A DNA stretch of 64,000 bases from Leptobrachium leishanense (taxonomy: Eukaryota; Chordata; Amphibia; Anura; Megophryidae), in contig CM019071.1 of the NCBI GenBank assembly GCA_009667805.1, forward strand, positions 47,255,593 to 47,319,592, read 5' to 3'. Under the pieces are notes generated by a model that worked only from the letters and a program-made list of their open reading frames with translations, had not been told where the DNA came from and made no database searches. This document shows, piece after piece, positions 46,501 through 55,614 of the stretch. The position numbers were made by a program, and so were the translations under genes. Within the stretch, counting starts at the first letter, position 1. Each line of letters opens with the position of its first letter.

Positions 46501-49500
46501 AAAGACCTCTCGTGCCAAGGTCTGGCTCTGGACGGGGAGAAGCTGGAACTAGTGTTGGCGCTATGCTCTGTGTAGCTTTGGTTGCTATAAGCGGGGCCTG
46601 CGGAGCGGGTGGGGCCTGCGGAGCGGGCGGGGCCTGCGGAGCGGGAGGGGCCTGTGGAGCGGGAGGGGCCTGTGGAGCGGGAGGGGCCTGTGGAGCGGGA
46701 GGGGCCTGTGGAGCGGGAGGGGCCTGTGGAGCCGGAAAAGCCACCCGCTGCCTCTTCCGGCCCTGTGGGAGACCCGGCCAGGGAACACTTTTTTTAATGG
46801 TTGTCTCTGCCTTGTCGATCATGGAGAAGGCTCCCACATACGCATTCAGTCTCTTAGCGAATGGGTCTCCGAATAATTGACCTTCCGCTTTGACCCCCAG
46901 GTCCGTGGTAGCCAAGTGGGTGAGCTTGGGATCCATTTTTAAAAGGATGCTTTTTCTCCGTTCCGCTGCTAGGGTGAAGCAAAGGGATCTCTGCAGGGAT
47001 CCGGCAATCTCGGCGTGGTCTAGTGGAGTGTGTGCCTGCTTTGCCTGATCCGCTTTGTCGAGGACCTTCTCTAGAGGCCCAGTTGCATCCAGCAACTTAT
47101 CCCGTGGTTGTGGGATCCTCGCTGAGAACGCTGGGTGGGAAATATCCCTGGGGTTAAATAGGGGATTTCCTTCAGGATCATAAATTGTGTCCCCGACCTG
47201 CATGGGAGGCGATTCTTCTTCTCCCCAAATCATCAGGTCCTCATCATGTGGTGCATATATCTCTAGAGGGTAAACCCCTTCATCTTCCCCGTGTTCAGGA
47301 TCTACTAAACCTGAGTTTTTCTTGGCTGGGACGAGACTCCATGTGGCAGCAGTGGGCCTGTAATCTCGGCCGCAGCATTCGCCCCGCGGTCTGGAGCTCT
47401 TTTGCGAGAATTAAACATTGATGCGGGGAGGCCAGCCCCTCCATAAGCACCTCTGAGGGCCCATATTATCACCACTCCGTGGCCCTCTAGGGGAGACCTT
47501 CACGGCCTGTTCTGGGTCTATAGCTCTGGCAGGGGCATAATTAGGGGTTCTGTGCGTGAACCCAAGAAGTCACCTTTTGGTGGAATCTGAAGTGAAGCAT
47601 CTTGGAGTGATGTGTGTACCTGACACCGAGGACCTCAGAGAAGCCTCGAGGGCTGCCAATTTTTGTATGGAGGATTTTTTCCGGTAATGATGCAGCTGCC
47701 GGCTGTTCAGTGAGCGAGAAGCGCTGGATGGACCTCGCTTCTGACCTGGAGCCCCCAGGACGCAGAGGGAGATGAATTTCCTTGAGACTTAGAGAAGACA
47801 TTTTAACTTGCCACAGAAAAAGACCGCGCAAAGAAAATGGCGCTGACCTCCTTGAGCTAAAGTGGGCGGGTCTGATATCCCCGGAACCGCGAGGTGGAAG
47901 CTAGAGCCGGCGGAAACTAAAGCCGGCGAAAAACCAAGCAAATGAAGACATTTTAAATCCTTTTTAAGATATGGCTGAAAAAAAAAAAAAAAAAGCAATT
48001 CTATGTGTATAATATATATATATGTGAAAAACGGGAACGCCGGCCTCCGCGGCTAACACCGGCAAAGAGTCGGCGTCCCAAAGACAGTTTACAGAATAAC
48101 TACAACACAGAGAAATCAATAAAAATGTAAATATACAGCGCAGAGAGAAAAATGAATACTTATCTCCGTGAGGTAAGCAGCAAGAAAAGAGGAGGAGCTA
48201 CACCTTGGGCGGGACTATATGGATTACCGTATTGGGACTGTTGGGGGCGTGGTTATTCCCGGTTGTGGCGGAACACGTTTTTTTTTCTTCTTGTTATTCA
48301 CATGTTAAACCTCTTGCTGCTGAGATAAAATAAAGAGAAGGCAAATACTCGCCTCCGAGTCCTGCGGGGAAATTCAATGTTTCCTGAATCCAGGACAAAC
48401 TGAAAACCAGAGAAATCTCAATGTGTCCGTCCTGCGAAAACACTTTATAAATAAAAAGTAAATTATGTGATTGTGTAACACGCTGCACCGCACACACAGT
48501 GTTATCCTGGCATTGTGTAACACGCTGCACCGCACACACAGTGTTATCCTGGCATTGTGTAACATGCTGCACCGCACACACAGTGTTATCCTGGCATTGT
48601 GTAACACGCTGCACCGCACGCACAGTGTTATCCTGGCATTGTGTGACATGCTGCACCGCACGCACAGTGTTATCCTGGCATTGTGTAACATGCTGCACCG
48701 CACGCACAGTGTTATCCTGGCATTGTGTAACACGCTGCACCGCACGCACAGTGTTATCCTGGCATTGTGTAACACGCTGCACCGCACGCACAGTGTTATC
48801 CTGGCATTGTGTAACATGCTGCACCGCACGCACAGTGTTATCCTGGCATTGTGTAACATGCTGCACCGCACGCACAGTGTTATCCTGGCATTGTGTAACA
48901 TGCTGCACCGCACGCACAGTGTTATCCTGGCATTGTGTAACATGCTGCACCGCACGCACAGTGTTATCCTGGCATTGTGTAACATGCTGCACCGCACGCA
49001 CAGTGTTATCCTGGCATTGTGTGACATGCTGCACCGCACGCACAGTGTTATCCTGGCATTGTGTAACCTGCTGCACCGCACGCACAGTGTTATCCTGGCA
49101 TTGTGTAACCTGCTGCACCGCACGCACAGTGTTATCCTGGCATTGTGTAACATGCTGCACCGCACGCACAGTGTTATCCTGGCATTGTGCTGCGCCCGCG
49201 TGTTGGTGGTGTTTCATCGCGCTGCGCCCGCGTGTTGGTGGTGGTGTTACATCGCGCAGTGGTTTGGGGGGGGGGGGTGATGGCTTTATCCATGCCGGGG
49301 TTTTGGATCCAGTTGGGGGGGGGTTTATGATACATAAAGGATCCATCTAATACGACCCCCCCCCCCCCCGCTGCGTTTCTCCCCTCCAGGTGTTTGAGGA
49401 CGCCCACGTGGACGCAGTGATGATCCTCGGCGAGGCGTTCGCCTCTGAAGAGCCGTTTAATTTCGGCACACAGAGCACCACGAGCCGCATCCACAACTTA

Positions 49501-49695
49501 ATCCCGGTCGTGCTGAAGCACCGGCTGTGCCCGCCGCCGGAGGAGTCGTACTCGCTGCACCGAAAAATGGCCGGCACCTTCCTGATCTGCGCCAAGCTGC
49601 GCGCCATCATCCCCTGCCATGAGCTCTTCCAGTGTGTGTACCGCCGGTACTGGGAGCAACGGCGCAACGGGGAGCAAACGATGAGCTCGCACTGA
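33627..49695 (+). CDS. coq8b: COQ8B (ADCK4), mitochondrial UbiB-family atypical kinase/ATPase, 14 coding exons
   Basis: Joined exons 33627-33803, 34845-35111, 35345-35411, 35514-35591, 35683-35796, 37376-37461, 37567-37707, 40216-40297, 40536-40629, 40761-40902, 41524-41631, 41755-41820, 42919-43005 and 49390-49695 give 604 codons with consistent phases. COQ8 proteins sit on the mitochondrial inner membrane and support the coenzyme Q biosynthetic complex. Diagnostic features seen: KxGQ ('KIGQMLS', 35769-35780), the alanine-rich nucleotide loop 'AAASIGQVH', 'VAMKIQ', the catalytic '[11 protein letters not shown]' and '[10 protein letters not shown]'. B rather than A is favoured by the 'MW' start with 'LLRG', 'RERKVPASR', '[10 protein letters not shown]' and the C-terminal 'YRRYWEQRR'. 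Human COQ8B is about 544 residues; the excess lies in the N-terminal exon-2 region. Introns 10 and 11 begin with GC. The start is the first ATG of exon 1, followed by an Arg-containing presequence-like stretch. Confidence 0.95.
33842..34815 (+). repeat. 50-bp minisatellite in intron 1, about 19 copies with CTCF-core-like motif
   Basis: The unit contains 'ccctagggggcgctgacc' and 'attaaacatgtcactgtcat'. The segment CTAGGGGGCGC matches the core of the CTCF motif in nearly every unit. Confidence 0.95.
34845..35111 (+). other. coq8b: coq8b coding exon 2
   Basis: 89 codons, phase 0 in and out, acceptor 'gtgtctag', donor AAG|GTGCAG. It encodes a Pro/Ser/Gly-rich, poorly conserved linker and then '[15 protein letters not shown]', the short helix before the kinase-like core. 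Confidence 0.85.
35345..35411 (+). other. coq8b: coq8b coding exon 3
   Basis: Phase 0 in, 1 out; acceptor 'cttgttttgcag', donor G|GTGTGTG followed by a GT run. It encodes '[17 protein letters not shown]', strongly conserved in COQ8 proteins. Confidence 0.93.
35514..35591 (+). other. coq8b: coq8b coding exon 4
   Basis: Phase 1 in and out. It encodes '[16 protein letters not shown]', the single hydrophobic segment thought to anchor COQ8 in the inner membrane. Confidence 0.93.
35683..35796 (+). other. coq8b: coq8b coding exon 5 (KxGQ)
   Basis: Phase 1 in and out. It encodes '[20 protein letters not shown]' followed by the family-defining KIGQ (35769-35780), which occludes the substrate pocket in UbiB proteins. 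Confidence 0.95.
35885..37145. repeat. 19-bp minisatellite in intron 5, about 66 copies
   Basis: The unit is 'gtctttgcgtttctgctct', with blocks of a 'tccgcgct' variant (about 36085-36190 and 36595-36870) and rare length variants. Since 19 is not a multiple of three and the unit has no stop, all three forward frames stay open; these long frames are not genes. Confidence 0.97.
37376..37461 (+). other. coq8b: coq8b coding exon 6
   Basis: Phase 1 in, 0 out. It encodes '[20 protein letters not shown]', very close to mammalian COQ8A/B. Confidence 0.95.
37567..37707 (+). other. coq8b: coq8b coding exon 7 (A-rich loop)
   Basis: 47 codons, phase 0 in and out. The acceptor is a run of more than 30 T then AG. 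It encodes '[12 protein letters not shown]', the alanine-rich loop replacing the usual kinase P-loop, and 'EVAMKIQ' with the ATP-binding lysine. Confidence 0.95.
37960..38158. repeat. 27-bp minisatellite inside the dispersed repeat, about 7 copies
   Basis: The unit is 'gaaatacggtgcctgtttgg' plus 'cggcagt'. The related copies at 56.7 and 63.3 kb contain only one such segment, so it expanded locally. Confidence 0.9.
38317..39498 (-). mobile_element. LINE 3' end (reverse) expanded by an internal minisatellite
   Basis: In reverse it reads the LINE tail (TTTATAAATA.., 'ccttcctggtaaaatcc'), then the ORF2 C-terminal region up to 'gaataacctcccagacacca'. Between these, the segment around the ORF2 stop is repeated about 24 times (38490-39425). 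Confidence 0.9.
38490..39425. repeat. 39-bp minisatellite, about 24 copies, derived from LINE sequence
   Basis: The unit 'tagtcactatgttacatgtt' plus 'tacaggtgcattctgtata' is the reverse complement of LINE bases seen once at about 2388-2430 and 28738-28775. Variants: cac/cat and tttacaggt/ttcacaggc. Confidence 0.95.
39499..39640. mobile_element. Small hAT-like MITE
   Basis: The ends 'cagggatctccaaactccag' and '...tttggacagccctg' are imperfect inverted repeats, with 'actacaactccca' and 'gggagttgtagtt' inside. It adjoins the truncated LINE end. Confidence 0.55.
40216..40297 (+). other. coq8b: coq8b coding exon 8
   Basis: Phase 0 in, 1 out. It encodes '[20 protein letters not shown]'. Acceptor 'tctccctgtag', donor G|GTGACA. 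Confidence 0.94.
40536..40629 (+). other. coq8b: coq8b coding exon 9
   Basis: Phase 1 in, 2 out. It encodes '[20 protein letters not shown]', with the conserved E that pairs with the ATP-site lysine in UbiB folds. Donor CCG|GTAAAC. Confidence 0.94.
40761..40902 (+). other. coq8b: coq8b coding exon 10
   Basis: Phase 2 in, 0 out. It encodes '[20 protein letters not shown]' and 'GIPLDQC'. The donor is AAG|GCAAGT, a GC donor in its best-known context; no GT nearby keeps the frame. Confidence 0.92.
41125..41515. repeat. About 34-bp imperfect repeat in intron 10
   Basis: Around eleven diverged copies of 'gggcacagctcacactcg' with 'cccgcag'. CpG-rich. Confidence 0.75.
41524..41631 (+). other. coq8b: coq8b coding exon 11 (catalytic loop)
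   Basis: 36 codons, phase 0 in and out. It encodes '[16 protein letters not shown]', the catalytic Asp and Asn. The donor is CAG|GCAAGT, a second GC donor. Confidence 0.94.
41755..41820 (+). other. coq8b: coq8b coding exon 12 (DFG)
   Basis: 22 codons. It encodes '[17 protein letters not shown]', with the metal-binding DFG. The acceptor follows a run of about 18 C. Donor GAG|GTAAGA. Confidence 0.95.
41838..42833. repeat. CpG-dense minisatellite in intron 12, 30-32 bp, about 32 copies
   Basis: The unit is 'cctcctagcacacagacacc' plus 'gcggtgcgcc', drifting along the array to 'gcggcgcgcgcc' and 'acacgga'. Very rich in CpG. Confidence 0.95.
42919..43005 (+). other. coq8b: coq8b coding exon 13
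   Basis: 29 codons, phase 0. It encodes '[20 protein letters not shown]' and 'KYLTGFETK'. Acceptor 'cttctcgtgcag', donor AAG|GTGAGT. Confidence 0.95.
43130..43187 (+). mobile_element. LINE 3' tail, left part, cut by the DIRS element
   Basis: 'gggttaatctgtatgtttgt' ... 'tttctgtaac' is the LINE 3' UTR. It resumes at 48374 ('ttcaatgtttcctgaatcca') beyond the DIRS insertion. Confidence 0.8.
43216..43388. repeat. DIRS left inverted terminal repeat
   Basis: Starts 'ggactcggaggcgagtattt' and ends near 'gcccaaggtgtagctc'. It is the inverse of 48193-48362 with scattered differences. Confidence 0.92.
43797..43896. repeat. DIRS internal complementary region
   Basis: It holds 'aaatactcgcctccgagtcc' then, about 50 bp on, the inverse 'ggactcggaggcgagtattt'. 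Between them are pieces matching the outermost bases of both ends ('ttattgaaatta', 'ggaaaattcagaaatt', 'tttcaccacagg'). This joins the two termini as DIRS replication models require. Confidence 0.85.
43890..44810 (-). pseudogene. DIRS tyrosine recombinase, broken
   Basis: The N-terminal part on the minus strand (about 44640-44467) reads '[17 protein letters not shown]', the SAM-like DNA-binding region of DIRS recombinases. The catalytic part (44313-43900) has '[13 protein letters not shown]' with the first catalytic Arg, and ends '[18 protein letters not shown]'. The enzyme would integrate circular cDNA. Frames change between the parts and stops intervene, so it is inactive. It ends directly at the internal complementary region. 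Confidence 0.85.
44969..46250 (-). pseudogene. DIRS reverse transcriptase and RNase H, broken
   Basis: The minus strand shows RT blocks '[11 protein letters not shown]' and '[16 protein letters not shown]' (46162-45929), the active-site YLDD at 45869-45880, and then the connection '[20 protein letters not shown]' (45720-45508). RNase H follows: '[16 protein letters not shown]', '[10 protein letters not shown]', '[11 protein letters not shown]', ending '[15 protein letters not shown]' (45507-44969). Several stops and frameshifts separate these blocks. Confidence 0.85.
46343..47801 (-). pseudogene. DIRS gag-like gene, partly open
   Basis: '[17 protein letters not shown]' begins at 47801. After a decayed stretch, a 296-codon open frame (47233-46343) continues in the same role, with no zinc knuckle visible. 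About nine copies of an APQAPP motif, from an 18-bp repeat at 46596-46735, lie near its C-terminal third. Gag assignment rests on position before RT and on general form. Confidence 0.6.
46596..46735. repeat. 18-bp coding minisatellite in the DIRS gag
   Basis: The plus-strand unit is 'ggagcgggaggggcctgt'. It keeps the reading frame on the minus strand. Confidence 0.9.
48193..48362. repeat. DIRS right inverted terminal repeat
   Basis: Inverse of 43216-43388; ends 'tactcgcctccgagtcc'. Confidence 0.92.
48374..48458 (+). mobile_element. LINE 3' tail, right part
   Basis: 'caatgtttcctgaatccagg' ... 'aaacactttataaataaaaa' continues the tail left at 43187. Confidence 0.8.
48470..49190. repeat. 42-bp minisatellite in intron 13, about 17 copies
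   Basis: The unit contains 'gtgttatcctggcattgtgt' and 'aacatgctgcaccgcacgca'. 42 is a multiple of three, so open frames of 14-residue repeats arise on both strands; these are not genes. Confidence 0.97.
49390..49695 (+). other. coq8b: coq8b last coding exon 14
   Basis: 101 codons and TGA, phase 0 in; acceptor 'ttctcccctccag'. It encodes '[19 protein letters not shown]', '[17 protein letters not shown]', '[19 protein letters not shown]' and the COQ8B-like end '[10 protein letters not shown]'. Confidence 0.96.
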
Positions 49696-50205
49696 GCAGC
49701 GCTGCAGCTTATGTATGATTCAGCGCCGCACTGTCCTCTGATTGGCTGCCACAGCGACCTCGGTGGGTTGGAACACAGTGACTGCTCTCTGCAGAGCGAG
49801 CGGAATCTGGCGGAACATGAGACGCCGCTACATCCACCTTTCTGTGCTCTGCGTCCCATCACCCTCAGCCAGCCTGTAGGGGTCAGAGGGGCGGATCCAG
49901 ACAGTGATACCCCACCTCGCTGGGTCTGGCGCCCCCCCCCGGCAGAATCTCCATCACAAGCCCTTGAGCCGCCCATTCACACGGGATTTTACAGTCAGGG
50001 CTCATGATCGTTTCCCCGCCCACTCGCCATACCCCGGGTCTGGCTCCGCCCCCTGCGATCGTGGCATTCTTATGAATCACATAGGGGTGTTCCCGTATCG
50101 CTGACGCCAAAGATCGAATCGTGAACCAAGCGCAATATATTCCGCACGTAACGTATACCTCGTGCGCAGATTCCTTTTATTAAATAATTTATACGTCATG
50201 TGTCT
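49696..50205 (+). terminator. coq8b: coq8b 3' UTR and polyadenylation signal
   Basis: The first good signal after the stop is ATTAAA at 50179-50184, followed by a GT-containing stretch ('gtcatgtgtctc'), giving a 3' UTR of about 0.5 kb. Inferred from sequence only. Confidence 0.5.
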
Positions 50206-50481
50206 CCGCCCCCTCATTAACATATCAATGCCTCGACGCGGGGAGGCCACGTGTCGCTCTCTGTGTGTCACGACACGATCCACGGGAATCAGCGACTCCC
50301 CAAATCCCGAACGTTTGAGGTTTACGTTAAACAGTAACGAATCTGATGGGGAGACGCGCCCTGTTATTAACCCCTTCACTGCCAAGCGAAGGAACCACTG
50401 GCTTTTTTGGGGCGATTAGTGTTAAATTCTATAATATTAAATATTTGGGAATATTCCCAGTGTACCTCGCTGTGATAACCG

Positions 50482-50960
50482 ATTTGACAGACGTCACCGC
50501 CTGCTGGCCATAAGGCGTTACTGCGGTTCAGGTGTCGGTGCAGATCAGCTGGGGAGACGTCACCGCCTGCTGGCCATAAGACGTTACTGCGGTTCAGGTG
50601 TCGGTGCAGATCAGCTGGGGAGATGTCACCGCCTGCTGGCCATAAGACGTTACTGCAGGTCAGGTGTCGGTGCAGATCAGCTGGGGAGACGTCACCGCCT
50701 GCTGGCCATAAGACGTTACTGCAGGTCAGGTGTCGGTGCAGATCAGCTGGGGAGATGTCACCGCCTGCTGGCCATAAGACGTTACTGCGGTTCAGGTGTC
50801 GGTGCAGATCAGCTGGGGAGACGTCACCGCCTGCTGGCCATAAGGCGTTACTGCGGTTCAGGTGTCGGTGCAGATCAGCTGGGGAGACGTCACCGCCTGC
50901 TGGCCATAAGACGTTACTGCGGTTCAGGTGTCGGTGCAGATCAGCTGGGGAGATGTCATT
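50482..50960. repeat. 66-bp minisatellite, first block, about 7 copies
   Basis: The unit contains 'accgcctgctggccataaga' and 'cgttactgcggttcaggtgt'. It is followed by a 180-bp spacer ('ttttataaagtgttggcacc' ... 'gtagtgaaggggttaatata'). Confidence 0.95.
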
Positions 50961-51129
50961 CAGACACATCCCCAGCTGGTTTTATAAAGTGTTGGCACCC
51001 CGGGCATCATGCCCACGCTGCTAAAACTTTAGGAGCATGTTCTGGGGCTCCTGTGCTCCTGAATACATGATCAAAGTAGTGAAGGGGTTAATATAGAAAG
51101 CAAAAGCCCTCCCCCCTCGAGCTCACATT

Positions 51130-51845
51130 CTGCAGAGAGAGGCCTGTGCCCCCAGAGAGAGAGAGAGAGGCCTGTGCCCCCAGAGCTCACAGAGAGAGAG
51201 AGGCCTGTGCCCCCAGAGCTCACAGAGAGAGAGAGGCCTGTGCCCCCAGAGCTCAGAGAGAGGCCTGTGCCCCAGAGCTCAGAGAGAGGCCTGTGCCCCC
51301 AGAGCTCAGAGAGAGAGAGGCCTGTGCCCCCAGAGCTCAGAGAGAGAGGCCTGTGCCCCCAGAGCTCAGAGAGAGAGGCCTGTGCCCCCAGAGCTCAGAG
51401 AGAGAGAGGCCTGTGCCCCCAGAGCTCAGAGAGAGAGAGGCCTGTGCCCCCAGAGCTCAGAGAGAGAGAGGCCTGTGCCCCCAGAGCTCAGAGAGAGAGA
51501 GGCCTGTGCCCCCAGAGCTCAGAGAGAGAGAGGCCTGTGCCCCAGAGCTCAGAGAGAGAGAGGCCTGTGCCCCAGAGCTCAGAGAGAGAGAGGCCTGTGC
51601 CCCAGAGCTCAGAGAGAGAGAGGCCTGTGCCCCGAGCTCAGAGAGAGAGAGGCCTGTGCCCCCAGAGCTCAGAGAGAGAGAGCCTGTCCCCCAGAGCTCA
51701 GAGAGAGAGAGGCCTGTGCCCCCAGAGCTCAGAGAGAGAGAGGCCTGTGCCCCCAGAGCTCAGAGAGAGAGAGAGAGAGGCCTGTGCCCCCAGAGCTCAG
51801 AGAGAGAGAGAGGCCTGTGCCCCCAGAGCTCAGAGAGAGAGAGAG
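51130..51845. repeat. About 30-bp minisatellite, first block
   Basis: The unit is 'gcctgtgcccccagagctca' plus a variable GAGA run. Lengths vary by GA steps and C-run slips. Confidence 0.95.
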
Positions 51846-52172
51846 AGGCCTGCTGGCCATAAGGCGTTACTGCGGTTCAGGTGTCGGTGCAGATCAGCTG
51901 GGGAGACGTCACCGCCTGCTGGCCATAAGACGTTACTGCAGGTCAGGTGTCGGTGCAGATCAGCTGGGGAGATGTCACCGCCTGCTGGCCATAAGACGTT
52001 ACTGCAGGTCAGGTGTCGGTGCAGATCAGCTGGGGAGACGTCACCGCCTGCTGGCCATAAGACGTTACTGCGGTTCAGGTGTCGGTGCAGATCAGCTGGG
52101 GAGACGTCACCGCCTGCTGGCCATAAGGCGTTACTGCGGTTCAGGTGTCGGTGCAGATCAGCTGGGGAGATG
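51846..52172. repeat. 66-bp minisatellite, second block, about 5 copies
   Basis: Same unit and order of variants as 50482-50960. It starts abruptly within a unit at 'gcctgctggcc', joined to a GAGA run. The same 180-bp spacer follows (52173-52350). Confidence 0.95.
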
Positions 52173-52350
52173 TCATGCAGACACATCCCCAGCTGGTTTT
52201 ATAAAGTGTTGGCACCCCGGGCATCATGCCCACGCTGCTAAAACTTTAGGAGCATGTTCTGGGGCTCCTGTGCTCCTGAATACATGATCAAAGTAGTGAA
52301 GGGGTTAATATAGAAAGCAAAAGCCCTCCCCCCTCGAGCTCACATTCTGC

Positions 52351-54005
52351 AGAGAGAGGCCTGTGCCCCCAGAGAGAGAGGCCTGTGCCCCCAGAGCTCA
52401 CAGAGAGAGAGAGAGGCCTGTGCCCCCAGAGCTCACAGAGAGAGAGAGGCCTGTGCCCCAGAGCTCAGAGAGAGAGAGGCCTGTGCCCCAGAGCTCAGAG
52501 AGAGAGAGGCCTGTGCCCCAGAGCTCAGAGAGAGAGGCCTGTGCCCCAGAGCTCAGAGAGAGAGAGGCCTGTGCCCCCAGAGCTCAGAGAGAGAGGCCTG
52601 TGCCCCCAGAGCTCAGAGAGAGAGGCCTGTGCCCCCAGAGCTCAGAGAGAGAGAGGCCTGTGCCCCAGAGCTCAGAGAGAGAGAGGCCTGTGCCCCCAGA
52701 GCTCAGAGAGAGAGAGGCCTGTGCCCCAGAGCTCAGAGAGAGGCCTGTGCCCCAGAGCTCAGAGAGAGAGAGGCCTGTGCCCCAGAGCTCAGAGAGAGAG
52801 AGAGAGAGAGGCCTGTGCCCCCAGAGCTCACAGAGAGAGAGAGGCCTGTGCCCCCAGAGCTCAGAGAGAGAGAGAGAGGCCTGTGCCCCCAGAGCTCAGA
52901 GAGAGAGAGGCCTGTGCCCCCAGAGCTCAGAGAGAGAGAGGCCTGTGCCCCCAGAGCTCAGAGAGAGAGAGGCCTGTGCCCCCAGAGCTCAGAGAGAGAG
53001 AGAGGCCTGTGCCCCCAGAGCTCAGAGAGAGAGAGAGAGGCCTGTGCCCCCAGAGCTCAGAGAGAGAGAGAGGCCTGTGCCCCAGAGCTCAGAGAGAGAG
53101 AGGCCTGTGCCCCCAGAGCTCAGAGAGAGAGAGGCCTGTGCCCCAGAGCTCAGAGAGAGGCCTGTGCCCCAGAGCTCAGAGAGAGAGAGGCCTGTGCCCC
53201 AGAGCTCAGAGAGAGAGAGAGAGAGAGGCCTGTGCCCCCAGAGCTCAGAGAGAGAGAGAGGCCTGTGCCCCCAGAGCTCAGAGAGAGAGAGAGAGGCCTG
53301 TGCCCCCAGAGCTCAGAGAGAGAGAGGCCTGTGCCCCCAGAGCTCAGAGAGAGAGAGGCCTGTGCCCCAGAGCTCAGAGAGAGAGAGGCCTGTGCCCCCA
53401 GAGCTCAGAGAGAGAGAGAGGCCTGTGCCCCAGAGCTCACAGAGAGAGAGAGAGGCCTGTGCCCCCAGAGCTCAGAGAGAGAGAGAGGCCTGTGCCCCAG
53501 AGCTCAGAGAGAGAGAGGCCTGTGCCCCCAGAGCTCAGAGAGAGAGAGGCCTGTGCCCCAGAGCTCAGAGAGAGGCCTGTGCCCCCAGAGCTCAGAGAGA
53601 GAGAGGCCTGTGCCCCCAGAGCTCAGAGAGAGAGAGGCCTGTGCCCCCAGAGCTCAGAGAGAGAGAGCCTGTGCCCCCAGAGCTCAGAGAGAGAGAGGCC
53701 TGTGCCCCCAGAGCTCAGAGAGAGAGAGAGAGGCCTGTGCCCCCAGAGCTCAGAGAGAGGCCTGTGCCCCCAGAGCTCAGAGAGAGAGAGGCCTGTGCCC
53801 CCAGAGCTCAGAGAGAGAGAGAGAGGCCTGTGCCCCCAGAGCTCAGAGAGAGGCCTGTGCCCCCAGAGCTCAGAGAGAGAGAGAGGCCTGTGCCCCCAGA
53901 GCTCACAGAGAGAGAGAGGCCTGTGCCCCAGAGCTCACAGAGAGAGAGAGGCCTGTGCCCCCAGAGCTCACAGAGAGAGAGAGGCCTGTGCCCCCAGAGC
54001 TCTCA
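52351..54005. repeat. About 30-bp minisatellite, second block, about 55 copies
   Basis: Continuation of the same family as 51130-51845, longer. Open frames through it are repeat artefacts. Confidence 0.95.
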
Positions 54006-54284
54006 ATCGAATGTAAACAAAGACCCTCGCCCCATGAGCTTACAATCTGCAAACCTGGCCCCAAGCTCCCCCCCCCCCCTGGACCCAATGCAGAATATTT
54101 TGGCCGCCGTCATTTTTTCATTGGCTGCAGGACACGAGGCTCTCGTGATCCAAACCCATGACTAGAAATGTCCACATTCCTCCGGCCCGGTCTGTTTAAT
54201 TGACCCGAATGTCTTCTCCATCCGGCTCTGCTGCCTCCGGCCCCTTCAGACTCGCCCTGTCACGAAATCAAAGAACTCTGCAGC

Positions 54285-54765
54285 CTTCCCCTCCACCTGG
54301 GGACCCCAAATGCAAACCCCCCTCCACCTGGGGAGCCCGGGACCCCAAATGCAAACCCCCCCTCTCACCTGGGGAGCCTGGGACCCCAAATGCAAACCCC
54401 CCTCCACCTGGGGAGCCCGGGACCCCAAATGCAAACCCCCCTCCACCTGGGGAGCCCGGGACCCCAAATGCAAACCCCCCTCCACCTGGGGAGCCCGGAC
54501 CCCAAATGCAAACCCCCCCTCTCACCTGGGGAGCCCGGGACCCCAAATGCAAACCCCCCTCCACCTGGGGAGCCCGGGACCCCAAATGCAAACCCTCCCA
54601 CTCACCTGGGGAGCCCGGGACCCCAAATGCAAACCCTCCCACTCACCTGGGGAGCCCGGGACCCCAAATGCAAACCCCCCTCCACCTGGGGAGCCCGGGA
54701 CCCCAAATGCAAACCCCCCCACTCACCTGGGGAGCCCGGGACCCCAAATGCAAACCCCCCCCCCT
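54285..54765. repeat. About 40-bp minisatellite, about 12 copies
   Basis: The unit is 'acctggggagcccgggaccc' plus 'caaatgcaaacccccctcc', with length change in the C run. Confidence 0.95.
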
Positions 54766-55034
54766 CCCCTGCCTGTGTAGGAACCTGATGCCGGGGAAAC
54801 GTTTCCATCGGGGGGGGGGGGCACTAATAGCCGTATCTGCTCCAGATTCACGAGAAGGAAGCGTTCAGTCACTGAGGGGTTAAAGAGGGCAGCTCCTCCC
54901 ACTGCACAGGGGTACCCCGTGGATTTACTGACCATATGCAGTAAGGACACAATACAGGGAGTCTGGGATTCACTGATATGTCTGTGTTACAGAGAGAGGA
55001 CACAATACAGGGAGTCTGGTGTTTCCCTTTAATC

Positions 55035-55214
55035 CAGTGTTTCCCGCGCCTGGTCCTCCAGGTCCCCCTAACAGGTCAGGTTTGCAGGATATGTGAAGCG
55101 CAGGTTAGATATGATTTGCTGCTCTGTGATTGGAGGATTCAGTCTGCATTTCCCAGGGGAATCCTGTAAACCTGTCCTGTTAGAGGGTCGTGAGGACAGG
55201 TTTGGGAAGCGCTG
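55035..55214. mobile_element. Small hAT-like MITE
   Basis: The ends 'cagtgtttcccgcgcctggt' and '...tttgggaagcgctg' are inverted repeats, with 'cctaacaggtcaggttt' and 'aaacctgtcctgttag' as inner inverted pairs. The target duplication is unclear. Confidence 0.55.
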
Positions 55215-55614
55215 CTTTCAGGTTTGCTGTCAGGTGATGGAGGTTTGCGGAGCTTGTGAGTAGAATCGTGCACTTGGTATGAAGTCGCCTCCCAGGCCGC
55301 GTTTAACTCTTCACACAAAGCGCTGCCGGGTAAATGAAGTTCACTTGGCAGCGGCCGCCGCCGGACACAATGCATTTACTGTAACGGGATCCCACAAGCC
55401 GCTATTGTTCAGGGGGAAAAAAAATGATTCAAAACCTATTGCTTTTAAGAAAAGGACCTTGTGGAGCGAAATGAAGTGTTTCGGGGTCATTGCTGAGTCA
55501 GGGGACCCCCCCCCCCCCCGCTGTCACATTGTGTCAGACACTCGCCCCTCCTGCACATTAAATACACAGTAACACAGGGCGAGAAACGGCTTCATCAGCA
55601 GATCACTTCCCCCG

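Larger units (their letters stand above)
43188..48374 (-). mobile_element. DIRS-type retrotransposon with inverted terminal repeats, decayed genes
   Basis: About 5.2 kb. Inverted terminal repeats are at 43216-43388 and 48193-48362. An internal complementary region lies at 43797-43896. On the minus strand the order is gag-like, RT, RNase H, tyrosine recombinase. There is no DDE integrase and no LTR of the retroviral kind. It lies inside a LINE tail, in intron 13 of coq8b and antisense to it. Confidence 0.9.

Noticed and set aside
48294..49350. Overlapping frames of 14-residue Cys-rich repeats on both strands
   Set aside because: 42-bp intronic minisatellite; no start context, no conservation.
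51146..54165. Long Arg/Glu/Pro repeat frames
   Set aside because: Tandem GAGA-containing minisatellite; three frames open together.
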